DNA of 64,000 nt from Erysipelothrix anatis (GCF_009828745.1 NZ_WTSX01000004.1:1-64000); one strand, 5' to 3'; counted from the stretch's first letter, positions 41,032-50,476 are shown. The notes: generated by a model from the sequence alone, not told the origin. Numbers and translations: made by a program.

Positions 41032-42087
41032 TTATTGCACCTCGATTTTGTAATCCTCTGGCGAAACAATTGGTTTCATTGTTGTAAAAACATAACGGAA
41101 AATGAAGGCAAGCGCGACCGGAACAACAATGAATGCAATGATTGCTTGAAGAATATTGATGAATGTCCAACCACCTGCAAGATTAATAGCATTGATTGGT
41201 CCGATGAATCCACTAATTCCAAAACCTGCTGACATCGGCGTTCCTTGTTGACCAAGAATTGCTCCAATCATCCCTGCAATTGCAGCATTACAGACAATTG
41301 GCAACATAATTTTCGGTTTTTTGATAACGTTGGCCATTGCCATCTTTGGCGAACCGGCCATGAGCGCAATACTGATACCTGTTGAGTTTGCTTTCCAACC
41401 TGTGATTGCTAGTCCAAAAGCAGTTGCGCAGATTCCAATATTAGCAGCTGCCGACCCAATTCCCGTTAAGTTGATAGCAAGTGCTATACCAACCGTTGAA
41501 ATTGGCGAAACGATCATCACTGCGAAGATTGATGCCATGAGTAAAGACATAATAATTGGTTGGAAATCCATTAATGATCCGATCATCGATGCCAAACCAC
41601 CGGTGAACATTTTGACATAAGGTAATGTCAAGACACCAATGCCACCCGCTATAATCAACACGAGTGTTGGTGTTAAAAGTAGCGTATATGCTTTAAACCG
41701 ACCATTTATGTATAAAATCATGATGGTCGCAATCGTTGCAGTAATGGAGATGTTGATAATATCTCCACTTCCTGCAAAGAGGAAGCCGCCCCCTTCCGCA
41801 AATTTCCATGCTCCTGACCCCAGGCCTGCTGCCATAGCAACAGAAGCTGTTTCAATCGGTGTAAATTTAAATTGCATAGATATTGCATATCCAATAACCA
41901 CCGCCATCATCGTCATCGCTAAAGATGTTGCGTCTAAGACAAATTGTCCTTGTGGAAAGATTGGCAGAAGTGCTTTGAATAGCTCATTGAGTAACGCTCC
42001 AGGTATTAATACAACAACAGACCCGACAGCGATACCATTCAATATTTTCATCCCAAATCCTTTTTCAAAAATTGGTTTTTTTGTCAT
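41032..42087 (-). CDS. PTS IIC-like permease (EIIC_2 family), orphan
   Basis: 351 residues, about ten membrane segments, alanine- and glycine-rich, with the 'GAWKFAEGGGFLFAGSGD' and 'ISPISTVGIALAINLTGIGSAAANIGI' features of the EIIC_2 family. No IIA or IIB gene adjoins it. It lies between lpd and ptb, so the operon context points to an acyl, keto acid or short-chain acid substrate rather than a sugar. That is inference; no substrate is proven for the family as far as I know. It starts 9 bases after lpd. Confidence 0.8.
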   Translation of the reverse strand: MTKKPIFEKGFGMKILNGIAVGSVVVLIPGALLNELFKALLPIFPQGQFVLDATSLAMTMMAVVIGYAISMQFKFTPIETASVAMAAGLGSGAWKFAEGGGFLFAGSGDIINISITATIATIMILYINGRFKAYTLLLTPTLVLIIAGGIGVLTLPYVKMFTGGLASMIGSLMDFQPIIMSLLMASIFAVMIVSPISTVGIALAINLTGIGSAAANIGICATAFGLAITGWKANSTGISIALMAGSPKMAMANVIKKPKIMLPIVCNAAIAGMIGAILGQQGTPMSAGFGISGFIGPINAINLAGGWTFINILQAIIAFIVVPVALAFIFRYVFTTMKPIVSPEDYKIEVQ

Positions 42088-42096
42088 ATTTTTCTC

Positions 42097-43503
42097 CTAT
42101 ATGTGTATTGGAAGTCCTTTCGCAAGTTCACTCGCATCCATAATTGATTCGGATAATGAAGGGTGAACATGAATGATAAGGCTAATATCATCAAGAGTCA
42201 GTTGTGTTTCAATTGCCATTGTTAACTCAGCAATTAACTCACTCGCTTGTTCCCCAACAAGCTCGGCACCAAGAATTGATGATGTTTCAGTATCCACAAT
42301 AATACGAACAAATCCTTGTGTTTTTCCCATTGAAAGTGCACGACCATTCGCCTGAAGTGGGAATGTAAATCCTTTTGCTTTAAATCCTGATTTTTTTGCT
42401 GAATCGACAGTATGGCCTACGACCGCGATTTCCGGATCTGTAAAACTCACTGCTGGAATCACAGTATAGTCAAATCCTGACGCTTGTCCGGCAATTACTT
42501 CAGCAACAACTTTTCCTTCATAACTTGCTTTATGCGCAAGCTGAGGACCCGGAATTACGTCACCGATAGCATAGATATGATCGACAGATGTCCTACCTTG
42601 TGTATCAACTTCAATAATTCCGCGTTGATCTTTTTTAACATCTGTATATTCCAAACCGATTGCATCGGTGTTAACGCTTCGGCCAACTGTTACCAAGACA
42701 TAATCAGCAGATATCGATTCTTGTTTGCCATTTGCTTCGTATGACACCGTTACATGATCAGGTTCAGATAGAGCTTTTGTAGCTTTGACATCTGTCAGAA
42801 TTTCAACACCTTTGTGCTCAAAATTTCGAATGACCTCTTTGACAAGGTCTTTACTAAATGTCGGCAGAATCGTTGACGTTCCTTCTAGTATTGTAACTTT
42901 CGTTCCTAGATTCGCGTACACACCTGCGAGCTCACTACCAATGTATCCGCCACCAACGATAACCATTGATTTTGGCACTTCGTTGAGGTTAAGCGCTCCG
43001 GTTGAATCTAAAATGCGATCACCAAATTTAAATCCAGGTATTTCAATTGGTCGACTTCCAGTGGCAATAATTGCATTGTCGAAAGAGAATGTTTGACCCT
43101 CACTACCACCAACCACGCGTACTTTTTCGTTGCCAATGAACATCGCTTCACCATATACAACAGAAATTTTATTTTTTTTCATGAGTGCAGCAATTCCACC
43201 AGTTAGTGCATCCACAACTTGAGTCTTTTTCCATTGTTGTGTCTGAACCATATCTAAAGTTGATGGACCATAACTTAATCCATACTCATTTTTTTCTTGT
43301 GTAGCTCGGAATTCCTTACTCACATGAATCATGGCTTTTGATGGAATACACCCCACATTGAGACAAACGCCACCTAAAGTATCCTTTTCAATTAAAGTAA
43401 CCTTTTGCCCCAGCTGGGCTGCGCGTATCGCAGCCACATACCCACCAGGACCTCCTCCGATAACAAGAGTTTGAGCGTGTTTACTAAAATCTCCTACTAC
43501 CAT
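42097..43503 (-). CDS. pdhD: Dihydrolipoyl dehydrogenase (E3)
   Basis: 468 residues. FAD motif 'IGGGPGGYVAAIRAAQLG' (15-32), redox disulfide C47/C52 in 'GGVCLNVGCIPS', NAD motif 'IVGGGYIGSELAGVYANLG' and the catalytic 'HVHPSLSE' at the C-terminus. It reoxidises dihydrolipoamide of E2. Fourth gene of the PDH operon, with 6 bases between the E2 stop and its start. Confidence 0.95.
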   Translation of the reverse strand: MVVGDFSKHAQTLVIGGGPGGYVAAIRAAQLGQKVTLIEKDTLGGVCLNVGCIPSKAMIHVSKEFRATQEKNEYGLSYGPSTLDMVQTQQWKKTQVVDALTGGIAALMKKNKISVVYGEAMFIGNEKVRVVGGSEGQTFSFDNAIIATGSRPIEIPGFKFGDRILDSTGALNLNEVPKSMVIVGGGYIGSELAGVYANLGTKVTILEGTSTILPTFSKDLVKEVIRNFEHKGVEILTDVKATKALSEPDHVTVSYEANGKQESISADYVLVTVGRSVNTDAIGLEYTDVKKDQRGIIEVDTQGRTSVDHIYAIGDVIPGPQLAHKASYEGKVVAEVIAGQASGFDYTVIPAVSFTDPEIAVVGHTVDSAKKSGFKAKGFTFPLQANGRALSMGKTQGFVRIIVDTETSSILGAELVGEQASELIAELTMAIETQLTLDDISLIIHVHPSLSESIMDASELAKGLPIHI

Positions 43504-43509
43504 ATAACC

Positions 43510-44787
43510 CTACCCTTCTAAGACGATTTTATTAGGATCAGCTAAGAGTGATTTTAATTCGTCTAGTGCTTTCTGTGCTTCGACACCGTCAATAACACGA
43601 TGATCAAAAGTAAATGAAAGTTTCATAACTGGTGCTACTTCAAGTTCACGATCCGCATTTACAACGGGTTCATACGTAATACGTGATGTCCCCAAGATTG
43701 CAACCTCTGGGTAATTAATAATTGGTGTTGAGTAGACTGAATCTTTTGAAACTCCGCCGACATTTGTAATTGTAAATGAGCCATCACGCATACTTGATCC
43801 TGGTAATTTTCCTTCAGTAGCAAGTTCTGCATTCTTTTGGATTTCCTCGGAAATTTCGAATAGGTTTTTCGAATCTGCATGTTTGATGTTTGGTACATAT
43901 AAACCACCATCTGTATTGGTTGCTACACCAATGTTGATTGCATTTCGATATACAATTTCAAAGTTTTTCTCATCTACAAAAGCATTGAATATTGGATATT
44001 TTTTTAACATCGCTGTCGCCGCTTTTACAAAATAAGCTGTATAGGTTAAATTAACACCCTTTTCTTTGGCATATGCTTTGTAGCTCTCGCGATGTTCCAC
44101 TAATTTTGTTGCATTCAAATCTGCAAAGACTGTAACACGTGGAATTTCAGTTGCTGAACGAACCATCGCTTGCATCGTTGCTTTACGCATTGGTGACATA
44201 GTTTCGCGACGGTAACCACCACTATCCACAGTGATTTCAGGTTCAAATACAGGTGCAATAGGTGCCGCAGATTCAACGACCGAAGCCACTACAGATGCAC
44301 CATTTAGGAATAAATCAATATCCTCACGCGTCACAGTATTATTTCTACCTGTAGCAGGGATTCCGTTAATATCTACACCCTTTTCACGCGCATATTTTCT
44401 AACCGATGGAATTGCTTTCGCCTTAGCTAAGACTACACCTTCTTTTGGTGCAACAACTGCCGCCGGCACCTCAACCATTGAAGCTTCTGGTTCATCTTCT
44501 ATATGCGCTTCACCTTCAATTTTGAAACCTGTTTTTGCTGCCCATGCATCGTCAACATCAATTTCTACTAATATTTGACCGACTGTCGCAATATTTCCAT
44601 CGTCAATAAAAATGGATTTAACCAAACCGGTTACTGGCGATGGTACTTCTATCGTTGTTTTATCATTCGCAACTTCAAGCAATAGATCATCTTGCTTGAT
44701 TGTATCGCCATTTTTAACACCCCAGCTTACAATTTCACTTTCTGTAATTCCTTCTCCAAGATCGGGAAGTCTATATTGAAATTTCAT
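43510..44787 (-). CDS. pdhC: Pyruvate dehydrogenase E2 (dihydrolipoamide acetyltransferase)
   Basis: 425 residues. One lipoyl domain (1-80) with lipoylation site K43 in '[14 protein letters not shown]', a peripheral subunit-binding domain (about 120-155: '[32 protein letters not shown]'), and a catalytic domain ending in '[11 protein letters not shown]'. It transfers acetyl from lipoamide to CoA. The single lipoyl domain and PSBD match Gram-positive PDH. It lies between pdhB and pdhD. Confidence 0.95.
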   Translation of the reverse strand: MKFQYRLPDLGEGITESEIVSWGVKNGDTIKQDDLLLEVANDKTTIEVPSPVTGLVKSIFIDDGNIATVGQILVEIDVDDAWAAKTGFKIEGEAHIEDEPEASMVEVPAAVVAPKEGVVLAKAKAIPSVRKYAREKGVDINGIPATGRNNTVTREDIDLFLNGASVVASVVESAAPIAPVFEPEITVDSGGYRRETMSPMRKATMQAMVRSATEIPRVTVFADLNATKLVEHRESYKAYAKEKGVNLTYTAYFVKAATAMLKKYPIFNAFVDEKNFEIVYRNAINIGVATNTDGGLYVPNIKHADSKNLFEISEEIQKNAELATEGKLPGSSMRDGSFTITNVGGVSKDSVYSTPIINYPEVAILGTSRITYEPVVNADRELEVAPVMKLSFTFDHRVIDGVEAQKALDELKSLLADPNKIVLEG

Positions 44788-44795
44788 ACAATCAC

Positions 44796-45776
44796 CTAGT
44801 ATCCTTCCTTAACAGTTTTTACTGCATCCATGATATCCTTAGCATTTGGAAGCCAGATTGTTTCGGCTGCAGGTAATGGATATGTTGTATCCGGTGCAGA
44901 AACACGTGTAACAGGTGCAAGTAGATCCAAGAAGAATCGCTCATTAATTTCTGATACGACATTCGCTGAAATACCCGCTTGACGTTGTGCCTCTTGAACT
45001 ACGACAACTCGTCCTGTTTTACCAACTGAAGCTCCGATTGTTTCATAATCTGGATGTGACACAGTTCGCAAGTCGATGACTTCAACACTAATGCCTTCAT
45101 CAACAAGTGCTTCTGCAGCTTTGAGTGCTTCAATAACCATCGCACCGTAAGCAATAACAGTTACATCTGTTCCCTCTTTCGTAACAGCAGCTTTATCTAA
45201 TGGCACTTCATAGAGTCCTTCTGGAACCTCCATTTTCGCACCACGGTAGAGTTTTAAATGTTCTAAGAAAACAACGGGATCATTACTACGAATTGAAGAT
45301 ACAAGTAACCCTTTTGCATCATAGGCGTTCGTTGGTACGACAACACGAATTCCCGGCATTTGAGCCACGATACCCTCATAACTATCAGAGTGAATTTCAG
45401 GAGTTGCAACACCACCTCCGAAGGGACTACGGATCGTAATTGGAGCCGTGATGTTTCCTTCTGTTCTAAAACGCATACGCGCCATTTGATTTGTAAGTGA
45501 ATCGATTGCTTCTGTTACAAACCCAAAGAATTGAATTTCAGGAATTGGACGAAAACCCTCTGCAGCCAATCCAATAGCAAGACCTAAAATTGCAGATTCC
45601 GCAAGTGGTGTATCAAAGACACGGCTATCTGTATGAATTTGTTGTAATCCATTAGTAGCACGGAAAACGCCACCATTTAATCCAACATCTTCACCAAATA
45701 TAAGTGTTTTCTCATCTTCTTTTAAAATTTCATCCAATGCATTTGTGATTGCTTCAACCATATTGAGTTGTGCCAT
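44796..45776 (-). CDS. pdhB: Pyruvate dehydrogenase E1 beta
   Basis: 326 residues, close to Bacillus PdhB: '[20 protein letters not shown]', '[33 protein letters not shown]' and '[21 protein letters not shown]'. Forms the alpha2beta2 E1 with PdhA. Its start codon is adjacent to the pdhA stop. The sequence resembles PDH more than branched-chain keto acid dehydrogenase. Confidence 0.95.
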   Translation of the reverse strand: MAQLNMVEAITNALDEILKEDEKTLIFGEDVGLNGGVFRATNGLQQIHTDSRVFDTPLAESAILGLAIGLAAEGFRPIPEIQFFGFVTEAIDSLTNQMARMRFRTEGNITAPITIRSPFGGGVATPEIHSDSYEGIVAQMPGIRVVVPTNAYDAKGLLVSSIRSNDPVVFLEHLKLYRGAKMEVPEGLYEVPLDKAAVTKEGTDVTVIAYGAMVIEALKAAEALVDEGISVEVIDLRTVSHPDYETIGASVGKTGRVVVVQEAQRQAGISANVVSEINERFFLDLLAPVTRVSAPDTTYPLPAAETIWLPNAKDIMDAVKTVKEGY

Positions 45777-46885
45777 TATTCTTGCTCCTCCTTAATTTTG
45801 AATGCTTCGTATTGTTCTTTTACAGAAGGTGGCATGACTTCAAACATATTTTTCAGATAACCTGAGACTGTTTGTTTCTCTGCTTTACGTGCAATTTCAA
45901 GTGCTTCCTTAACTTCTGCTTGCGTTTTTTCTAGAACAGCTTCCTCTTTTTCTTCATTCCAAAGGCCGCGTTCCGTTAAGAAATTACGCATTCTGATAAG
46001 TTGATCTTTTGGTAACCAGCGCTCAACCATTTCATTTTCACGATAACGACGTGGATCATCACTTAAAGTATGCGGTCCATATCGGAATGTTAAGAACTCG
46101 AGCAGTACTGGACCATGACCATTCACTGCATGATCACGAGCTGCTTTTGTTGCAGTATATACTGCAAGAGGATCCATACCATCCACAAACAAGTGCGCAA
46201 TTCCAACACCATGACCTTTTTGTGATAATGTTGCGGAGCGTGTTTGGAAACTACGTGGAACCGAAATTCCAAATCCATTATTCTGTGCTACGAAGATGAC
46301 CGGAGCATCATAAACACCAGCAAAGTTCAGACCTTCATAAAAGTCACCTTGAGATGTACCTCCATCACCAATATAGGTTAGGGCTACATTTTTCTTATTA
46401 TTTTTTTTCAACCCTAAACCAACACCTGTTGCTTGGATAATTTGAGCCCCAATTATAACTTGTGGTGGGAACGATTTAATGTCTTTGTCATATGAGAATC
46501 CATTAGTATGACCAATATACCAGTTCATTGCTTGAGACATTGGAACACCGTGGCGGATCATCGGTGGAACATCCCGGTAACTTGGTAACAACCAATCACC
46601 TTTTTCTAAGACATATTGACTGATCAACTGACTTGCTTCCTGGCCTTCTGTTGGCGGAAGATTTCCAATAATTCCTTGACGGCTAAGAATACTGACTCGA
46701 TTATTGTATTCTCGACCCCACACCATAATTTCCATCATTTCAACAAGTTGATCATCAGTGAGTTCTGGCATATAAGCCTCATTCACAATTTTTCCAGTTT
46801 CGTCCATGATTTGAAATAAATCTGGAAGTTTGTTCGATTCTTCTAGAATCTCTTTAAAATCTAATACTTTACTTTTTTTAGACAT
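45776..46885 (-). CDS. pdhA: Pyruvate dehydrogenase E1 alpha
   Basis: 369 residues from ATG 46885 (AGAGG upstream); an in-frame start at 46924 is unlikely. Thiamine-diphosphate-binding '[31 protein letters not shown]' and '[15 protein letters not shown]' motifs match PdhA. First gene of the operon pdhA-pdhB-pdhC-pdhD-IIC-ptb-buk-lysR. Expression is probably repressed by CcpA through the site at 46954-46967. Confidence 0.95.
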   Translation of the reverse strand: MSKKSKVLDFKEILEESNKLPDLFQIMDETGKIVNEAYMPELTDDQLVEMMEIMVWGREYNNRVSILSRQGIIGNLPPTEGQEASQLISQYVLEKGDWLLPSYRDVPPMIRHGVPMSQAMNWYIGHTNGFSYDKDIKSFPPQVIIGAQIIQATGVGLGLKKNNKKNVALTYIGDGGTSQGDFYEGLNFAGVYDAPVIFVAQNNGFGISVPRSFQTRSATLSQKGHGVGIAHLFVDGMDPLAVYTATKAARDHAVNGHGPVLLEFLTFRYGPHTLSDDPRRYRENEMVERWLPKDQLIRMRNFLTERGLWNEEKEEAVLEKTQAEVKEALEIARKAEKQTVSGYLKNMFEVMPPSVKEQYEAFKIKEEQE

Positions 46886-46953
46886 ACGATTTCCTCTCTT
46901 TTTCGCATTTAAAAATGACAGCAATAAACTTCTGACTTCCTGAAACTTAGAAT

Positions 46954-46967
46954 TGTAAGCGCTAACA
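46954..46967. promoter_or_regulatory. Perfect cre (CcpA) site of the PDH operon
   Basis: TGTAAGCGCTAACA matches TGWAANCGNTNWCA at every fixed base and extends to the palindrome TTGTAAGCGCTAACAA. It lies just downstream of the predicted start, the usual place for CcpA repression. Confidence 0.7.
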
Positions 46968-46979
46968 ACTTCTACCCAA

Positions 46980-47009
46980 ATTATAGTTTGTATGCCCTTT
47001 CATGACCAA
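46980..47009 (-). promoter_or_regulatory. Promoter of the PDH operon
   Basis: TTGGTC (47004-47009), 18 bases, TATAAT (46980-46985) on the - strand. Confidence 0.5.
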
Positions 47010-47020
47010 TAGAAAATATT

Positions 47021-47049
47021 TTAACCTATAAAAAAAATTTATAGGTTAA
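47021..47049. promoter_or_regulatory. 12-base-arm palindrome upstream of the PDH promoter
   Basis: TTAACCTATAAA-N5-TTTATAGGTTAA, placed at about -48 to -76 relative to the predicted start, where an activator or repressor could bind. Confidence 0.5.
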
Positions 47050-47082
47050 TAAAAAAGCTGAAGAACGAATGTTCCTCAGCTT
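47050..47082 (-). terminator. Terminator of the alpha/beta hydrolase gene
   Basis: AAGCTGAGGAAC-ATTC-GTTCTTCAGCTT followed by TTTTTATT on the - strand. Confidence 0.7.
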
Positions 47083-47087
47083 CATGA

Positions 47088-47924
47088 TTACATAATTAAA
47101 TCTAGATATTTTTTATATTGTATTGGTTCTTCTAGCATTGGGTTATGGCCACTGGCTTGAAACTGACCATAAGTTATGTTTGCATTGTCAAAGACAATGT
47201 CTTTCCATAAACTTGTCGGTGCAACTAAATAGTCATATGGTGACAAGAGAAGCAAGACCGGTTTTTGATACCTCTCAAAAAATGATACCGTATCGAACGT
47301 AGCAAATGCTTCGCCCCACAAATGATCTAAAGCAGGCATGTTATTGACAACATCATCCCACAAGTATGCACCATCAAATGTATAATTATAAAAACTGTGC
47401 GCTTGCATCGCTATATTCATCAATGAGAAACGCTCAGATTCATAATCTTGAACCGACGCTTGGAAGGTTTCCCATGCTTGATAAAACGTTGCTTTACGTT
47501 CTACTGATGCCGTGTCTTCAAAGTATTGAATGCTTCCTTGTTGTCTTTTGGCTGTATTAGTTGGCGCTAGGTTTGATAGTATTAGTGTCGCCACATGATC
47601 AGGATATGCTCTCGCATAGGCCATAGCCATGAATCCGTGTCCAGAGTGACCCAACACGTGCATCTTGTCGATTCCAAGTATAATACGCATTGCCTCAATG
47701 TCTTCAACAATTACATCAAGACTATAGGGCGCTCCATCATCTACAGATTTTGAAAAACCTCTGTGGTCTGCAAAGACAAAGTTAGTCGAATCATAAATTG
47801 AGTCAGCAAAGAGTTTGGGATAATATACCGAACTACCGATTACAAATATCGGAGTATCTGTATCCTTTCTCATATCATTAATATTTAGTGTGTAACCATC
47901 TCGGTTAATTGATAATTTATTCAT
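47088..47924 (-). CDS. Alpha/beta hydrolase
   Basis: 278 residues. The nucleophile elbow is GHSGHG (about 92-97, Ser94), in 'MHVLGHSGHGFMAMAYARAYPDHVATLILSNL'; 'YDYLVAP' and 'SGHNPMLEEP' supply the acid and His. It resembles proline-iminopeptidase or epoxide-hydrolase-like enzymes; the substrate is unknown. It is bounded by a strong terminator downstream and an AT-rich stretch upstream. Confidence 0.8.
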   Translation of the reverse strand: MNKLSINRDGYTLNINDMRKDTDTPIFVIGSSVYYPKLFADSIYDSTNFVFADHRGFSKSVDDGAPYSLDVIVEDIEAMRIILGIDKMHVLGHSGHGFMAMAYARAYPDHVATLILSNLAPTNTAKRQQGSIQYFEDTASVERKATFYQAWETFQASVQDYESERFSLMNIAMQAHSFYNYTFDGAYLWDDVVNNMPALDHLWGEAFATFDTVSFFERYQKPVLLLLSPYDYLVAPTSLWKDIVFDNANITYGQFQASGHNPMLEEPIQYKKYLDLIM

Positions 47925-48149
47925 TGTTTTTCTCCTTTTATTTTTAAATGAATTGTGTCGTTTAAAATTGAAAGAAGTAAATTATTTATGCTACTTCAAT
48001 CAATTATCAAAAATTGAGTAGCTATACGCTTTTACACGCTTATCTATACCGAAATACATAGTATCAACTCCTTAAGGAAATATTATAACCAATAATTTAT
48101 ATAAGGTCAAAAAAAGACCATCTTACGATGGTCTGTGATTTACAATTTA
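47925..48149. other. AT-rich intergenic region with a tRNA terminator
   Basis: No gene is visible. AGACCATC-GTAA-GATGGTCT followed by T7 on the - strand (48110-48136) terminates the tRNA-Ile/Ala/Ala unit. Confidence 0.55.
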
Positions 48150-48225
48150 TGGTGGAGCTTAGCGGGATCGAACCGCTGACCTCCTGCGTGCAAGGCAGGC
48201 GCTCTCCCAGCTGAGCTAAAGCCCC
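48150..48225 (-). tRNA. tRNA-Ala (anticodon TGC)
   Basis: 76 bases, identical to the copy at 48267-48342. Third tRNA of a unit transcribed Ile-Ala-Ala. Confidence 0.93.
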
Positions 48226-48266
48226 ATAATTTGGTTACAGATACTGTAACCATTCAATTGTAAATT

Positions 48267-48342
48267 TGGTGGAGCTTAGCGGGATCGAACCGCTGACCTC
48301 CTGCGTGCAAGGCAGGCGCTCTCCCAGCTGAGCTAAAGCCCC
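48267..48342 (-). tRNA. tRNA-Ala (anticodon TGC)
   Basis: 76 bases with encoded CCA, a tandem duplicate of the neighbouring tRNA-Ala. Confidence 0.93.
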
Positions 48343-48365
48343 AAATATTTAGCAATCATTAGAAA

Positions 48366-48442
<77 letters not shown>

Positions 48443-48461
48443 ATATCTTGACTGCTTAATT

Positions 48462-48490
48462 AATATACCATTATGACCTCTAAGTGTCAA
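48462..48490 (-). promoter_or_regulatory. Promoter of the tRNA-Ile-Ala-Ala unit
   Basis: TTGACA (48485-48490), 17 bases, TATATT (48462-48467) on the - strand. Confidence 0.7.
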
Positions 48491-48681
48491 CAAATTTTGA
48501 ACAATATCAGTCAAAAAAAGAGAACTTTATTTTCCATTTGAATTCCTATCTGAAAAACCTACAAACTTAGCACACTTTAGCCGATTATTAAGTACCACCA
48601 TCCATAGTGTACGCCGCTTTTTAAACGCGCTACTAAATCCATAAAATTGTTGAAATCGAACCCTTCTTATGAGCATATTAC

Positions 48682-48710
48682 TTTACCAAATATACCCCTT
48701 AGGGTATATT
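48682..48710 (+). promoter_or_regulatory. Promoter of the rhodanese pair, covered by a CsoR/CstR-type operator
   Basis: TTTACC-N17-TATATT (48682-48710). The palindrome ATATACCC-CTTA-GGGTATAT (48690-48709) overlaps spacer and -10. This pattern is that of CsoR-family operators, notably the persulfide sensor CstR. Confidence 0.55.
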
Positions 48711-48737
48711 GTATTCATGAAATCAAGGAGGCAATCA

Positions 48738-49007
48738 ATGTTTTTCAATAAAGTTCCATCAGTTGCTTATCACGAATTACCTGCAAATGCAGTCATTATA
48801 GACGTTCGCGAACGGCATGAGTACCAACAACGTAAACTACCCCGGACAAAAAATGTACCTTTGAGTCAGCTTGACGGGTTTCAAAGTTCAAAAACAGTCT
48901 ATGTAATCTGTGCAAGCGGCTCGAGGAGTAAACGTGCTGTAAAATCATTACGCAAGCGCAATATTGACGCCATTAACATTCGCGGCGGCATGATGCACAT
49001 ACGTTAG
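48738..49007 (+). CDS. Single-domain rhodanese (copy 1)
   Basis: 89 residues from ATG 48738, 6 bases after AAGGAGG; an in-frame start at 48669 lies in the promoter. 'VIIDVRERHEYQQRKLP' and the active-site loop 'VICASGSRSKRAVKSL' with its catalytic Cys identify a rhodanese, which moves sulfane sulfur (for example from persulfide or thiosulfate to thiols). The active loop CASGSRS is complete. It precedes a second rhodanese by 9 bases, and a CstR-type site controls the pair. Confidence 0.88.
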   Translation: MFFNKVPSVAYHELPANAVIIDVRERHEYQQRKLPRTKNVPLSQLDGFQSSKTVYVICASGSRSKRAVKSLRKRNIDAINIRGGMMHIR

Positions 49008-49016
49008 GAGATAATT

Positions 49017-49298
49017 ATGTTTCAAACTATACTCATCAATGAGTTCAAATACAATCAACAGGAACATCATGTTATTGATGTTCGCGAACCTATTGAGTTT
49101 GCTATGGGTTCAATCCCAAATGCACTCAATATCCCTTTACAGACGATCCCTTACAATTTAGGATTACTGGATAAGAGTAAAACTTATCACATTGTTTGCC
49201 AAAGTGGGTCCCGTTCTTATACTGCGGCACAATTTTTAGCGCAACAAGGGTATAAAGTCGTCAATATGTTAGGTGGCATGTCTGCATATCGCGGATAA
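49017..49298 (+). CDS. Single-domain rhodanese (copy 2)
   Basis: 93 residues. 'HHVIDVREPIEFAMGSIPNALNIPLQ' and 'HIVCQSGSRSYTAAQFLAQQGYKVVNMLGGM' give the rhodanese fold with active-site Cys in CQSGSRS. The two rhodaneses share about 30 percent identity by eye and could be partners in sulfide or persulfide detoxification. A terminator (49301-49327) follows immediately. Confidence 0.88.
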   Translation: MFQTILINEFKYNQQEHHVIDVREPIEFAMGSIPNALNIPLQTIPYNLGLLDKSKTYHIVCQSGSRSYTAAQFLAQQGYKVVNMLGGMSAYRG

Positions 49299-49300
49299 AA

Positions 49301-49327
49301 AAACATCCATTTAGGATGTTTTTTTAT
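49301..49327 (+). terminator. Terminator of the rhodanese unit
   Basis: AACATCC-ATTTA-GGATGTT followed by TTTTT. Confidence 0.75.
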
Positions 49328-49392
49328 GGGTTTGTCCTGTGTCTAACGATAAACACACCACCTAATCAATTTTTGACTATGTTATTTAATTG

Positions 49393-49422
49393 AATAAAAA
49401 AAAACTTTCTTCATCAGAAAGT
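49393..49422 (-). terminator. Terminator of the third tRNA-Ile/Ala unit
   Basis: ACTTTC-N7-GAAAGT followed by T8 on the - strand. Confidence 0.6.
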
Positions 49423-49437
49423 TGATTTCACAATTTA

Positions 49438-49513
49438 TGGTGGAGCTTAGCGGGATCGAACCGCTGACCTCCTGCGTGCAAGGCAGGCGCTCTCCCAGCT
49501 GAGCTAAAGCCCC
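49438..49513 (-). tRNA. tRNA-Ala (anticodon TGC)
   Basis: 76 bases, identical to the other copies; second gene of an Ile-Ala pair. Confidence 0.93.
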
Positions 49514-49539
49514 ATATATTTTGTTATTACTTAAAGAAA

Positions 49540-49616
<77 letters not shown>

Positions 49617-49634
49617 ATTTCTGACTGCCTTAAT

Positions 49635-49663
49635 AATATACCACTCGCATTTAGGGGTGTCAA
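49635..49663 (-). promoter_or_regulatory. Promoter of the tRNA-Ile/tRNA-Ala unit at 49 kb
   Basis: TTGACA (49658-49663), 17 bases, TATATT (49635-49640) on the - strand. Confidence 0.7.
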
Positions 49664-49782
49664 CCGGAATTGAACTTTATTTCTTAATATCTCAAATATT
49701 TGAGAAATCACATCAAACACCGCTTAAAATTACACTATTATAACTGTAAGAAAGGCGCCATCATCAGATGAACGCCTTTTAT

Positions 49783-50436
49783 TTATGTTAAATTATGACG
49801 CAGTGCAAATTGATACAATGCGTTTACATCTCCACTTGAAATGTAAGGCAATGCTAAGACAATAATATCATGAGGCCACGTATACCAAGCAATCTCATTT
49901 AACATCAAAATCTCTGACTCACTGAAGCGCATTTTAAGGCGTTTCGCAGGATTGCCGCCTACAACTTCATAATCCGCTACATCACGCGTTACAACCGCTC
50001 CAGACGCGATAATAGCACCATTCCCGATTGTTACGCCAGGCATAATTGTTGCTCCCATCCCGATCCATGAGTCGTGCCCAATTATTGTATTACCTTTCGG
50101 TGAATACGATGCCTGAATCGTTTCCGCGAATGGATAGAGCGAAATCCATTCTGTATTATGGTTATTGTTTCCTCCCATAAGAATTACGACTCCACTAGCA
50201 ATGCAGACATAGTTTCCAATTATTAATCGATCCAGTTCCCATTGATTGGATTCAATTGGATTAAACAACGTCCTTGAAAATGCATCTCCCCATAAAAAGC
50301 GGACACATCCATCTTCAAAATCATTAGACCCATAATAGCCAGAATAATACGAATATTCTCCGACCTCAATTAGGGGATTAGTAATTATATCTTTTAAGTA
50401 TCTTGGCTCTGACCAATGTCGATAATCAATTTTCAT
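49783..50436 (-). CDS. CatB/Vat-type xenobiotic acetyltransferase (hexapeptide repeat)
   Basis: 217 residues. Left-handed beta-helix repeats ('IGNYVCIASGVVILMGGNNNHN', 'IIGHDSWIGMGATIMPGVTIGNGAIIASGAVVTRDVADYEVVGGNPAK') and the catalytic-type His93 in 'GGNNNHNTEW' match the xenobiotic acyltransferase family (Vat streptogramin and CatB chloramphenicol acetyltransferases). The start at 50436 has AGAGG 7 bases upstream, but that site is inside a perfect hairpin. A leader peptide frame precedes it. A hairpin (49752-49780) lies past its stop. The acceptor drug is not visible from sequence. Confidence 0.88.
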   Translation of the reverse strand: MKIDYRHWSEPRYLKDIITNPLIEVGEYSYYSGYYGSNDFEDGCVRFLWGDAFSRTLFNPIESNQWELDRLIIGNYVCIASGVVILMGGNNNHNTEWISLYPFAETIQASYSPKGNTIIGHDSWIGMGATIMPGVTIGNGAIIASGAVVTRDVADYEVVGGNPAKRLKMRFSESEILMLNEIAWYTWPHDIIVLALPYISSGDVNALYQFALRHNLT

Positions 50437-50444
50437 GTTTATAC

Positions 50445-50476
50445 CTCTCTTCTATCGATTTTTACTTAGAAGAGAG
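50445..50476 (-). promoter_or_regulatory. Hairpin masking the acetyltransferase ribosome binding site
   Basis: CTCTCTTCTA (5' arm, 50467-50476) pairs with TAGAAGAGAG (50445-50454) over a 12-base loop. The 3' arm contains most of the Shine-Dalgarno sequence, and the 5' arm is inside the leader peptide frame. Confidence 0.75.

Noticed and set aside
42097-46885. The dehydrogenase genes as a branched-chain keto acid dehydrogenase because of ptb and buk.
   Set aside because: E1 alpha and E1 beta resemble Bacillus PdhA and PdhB along their whole length, so PDH is the better call.
49752-49780. AAAGGCG...CGCCTTT after the acetyltransferase as a strong terminator.
   Set aside because: A long 15-base loop and no good T-run on the - strand; mentioned only within the gene entry.
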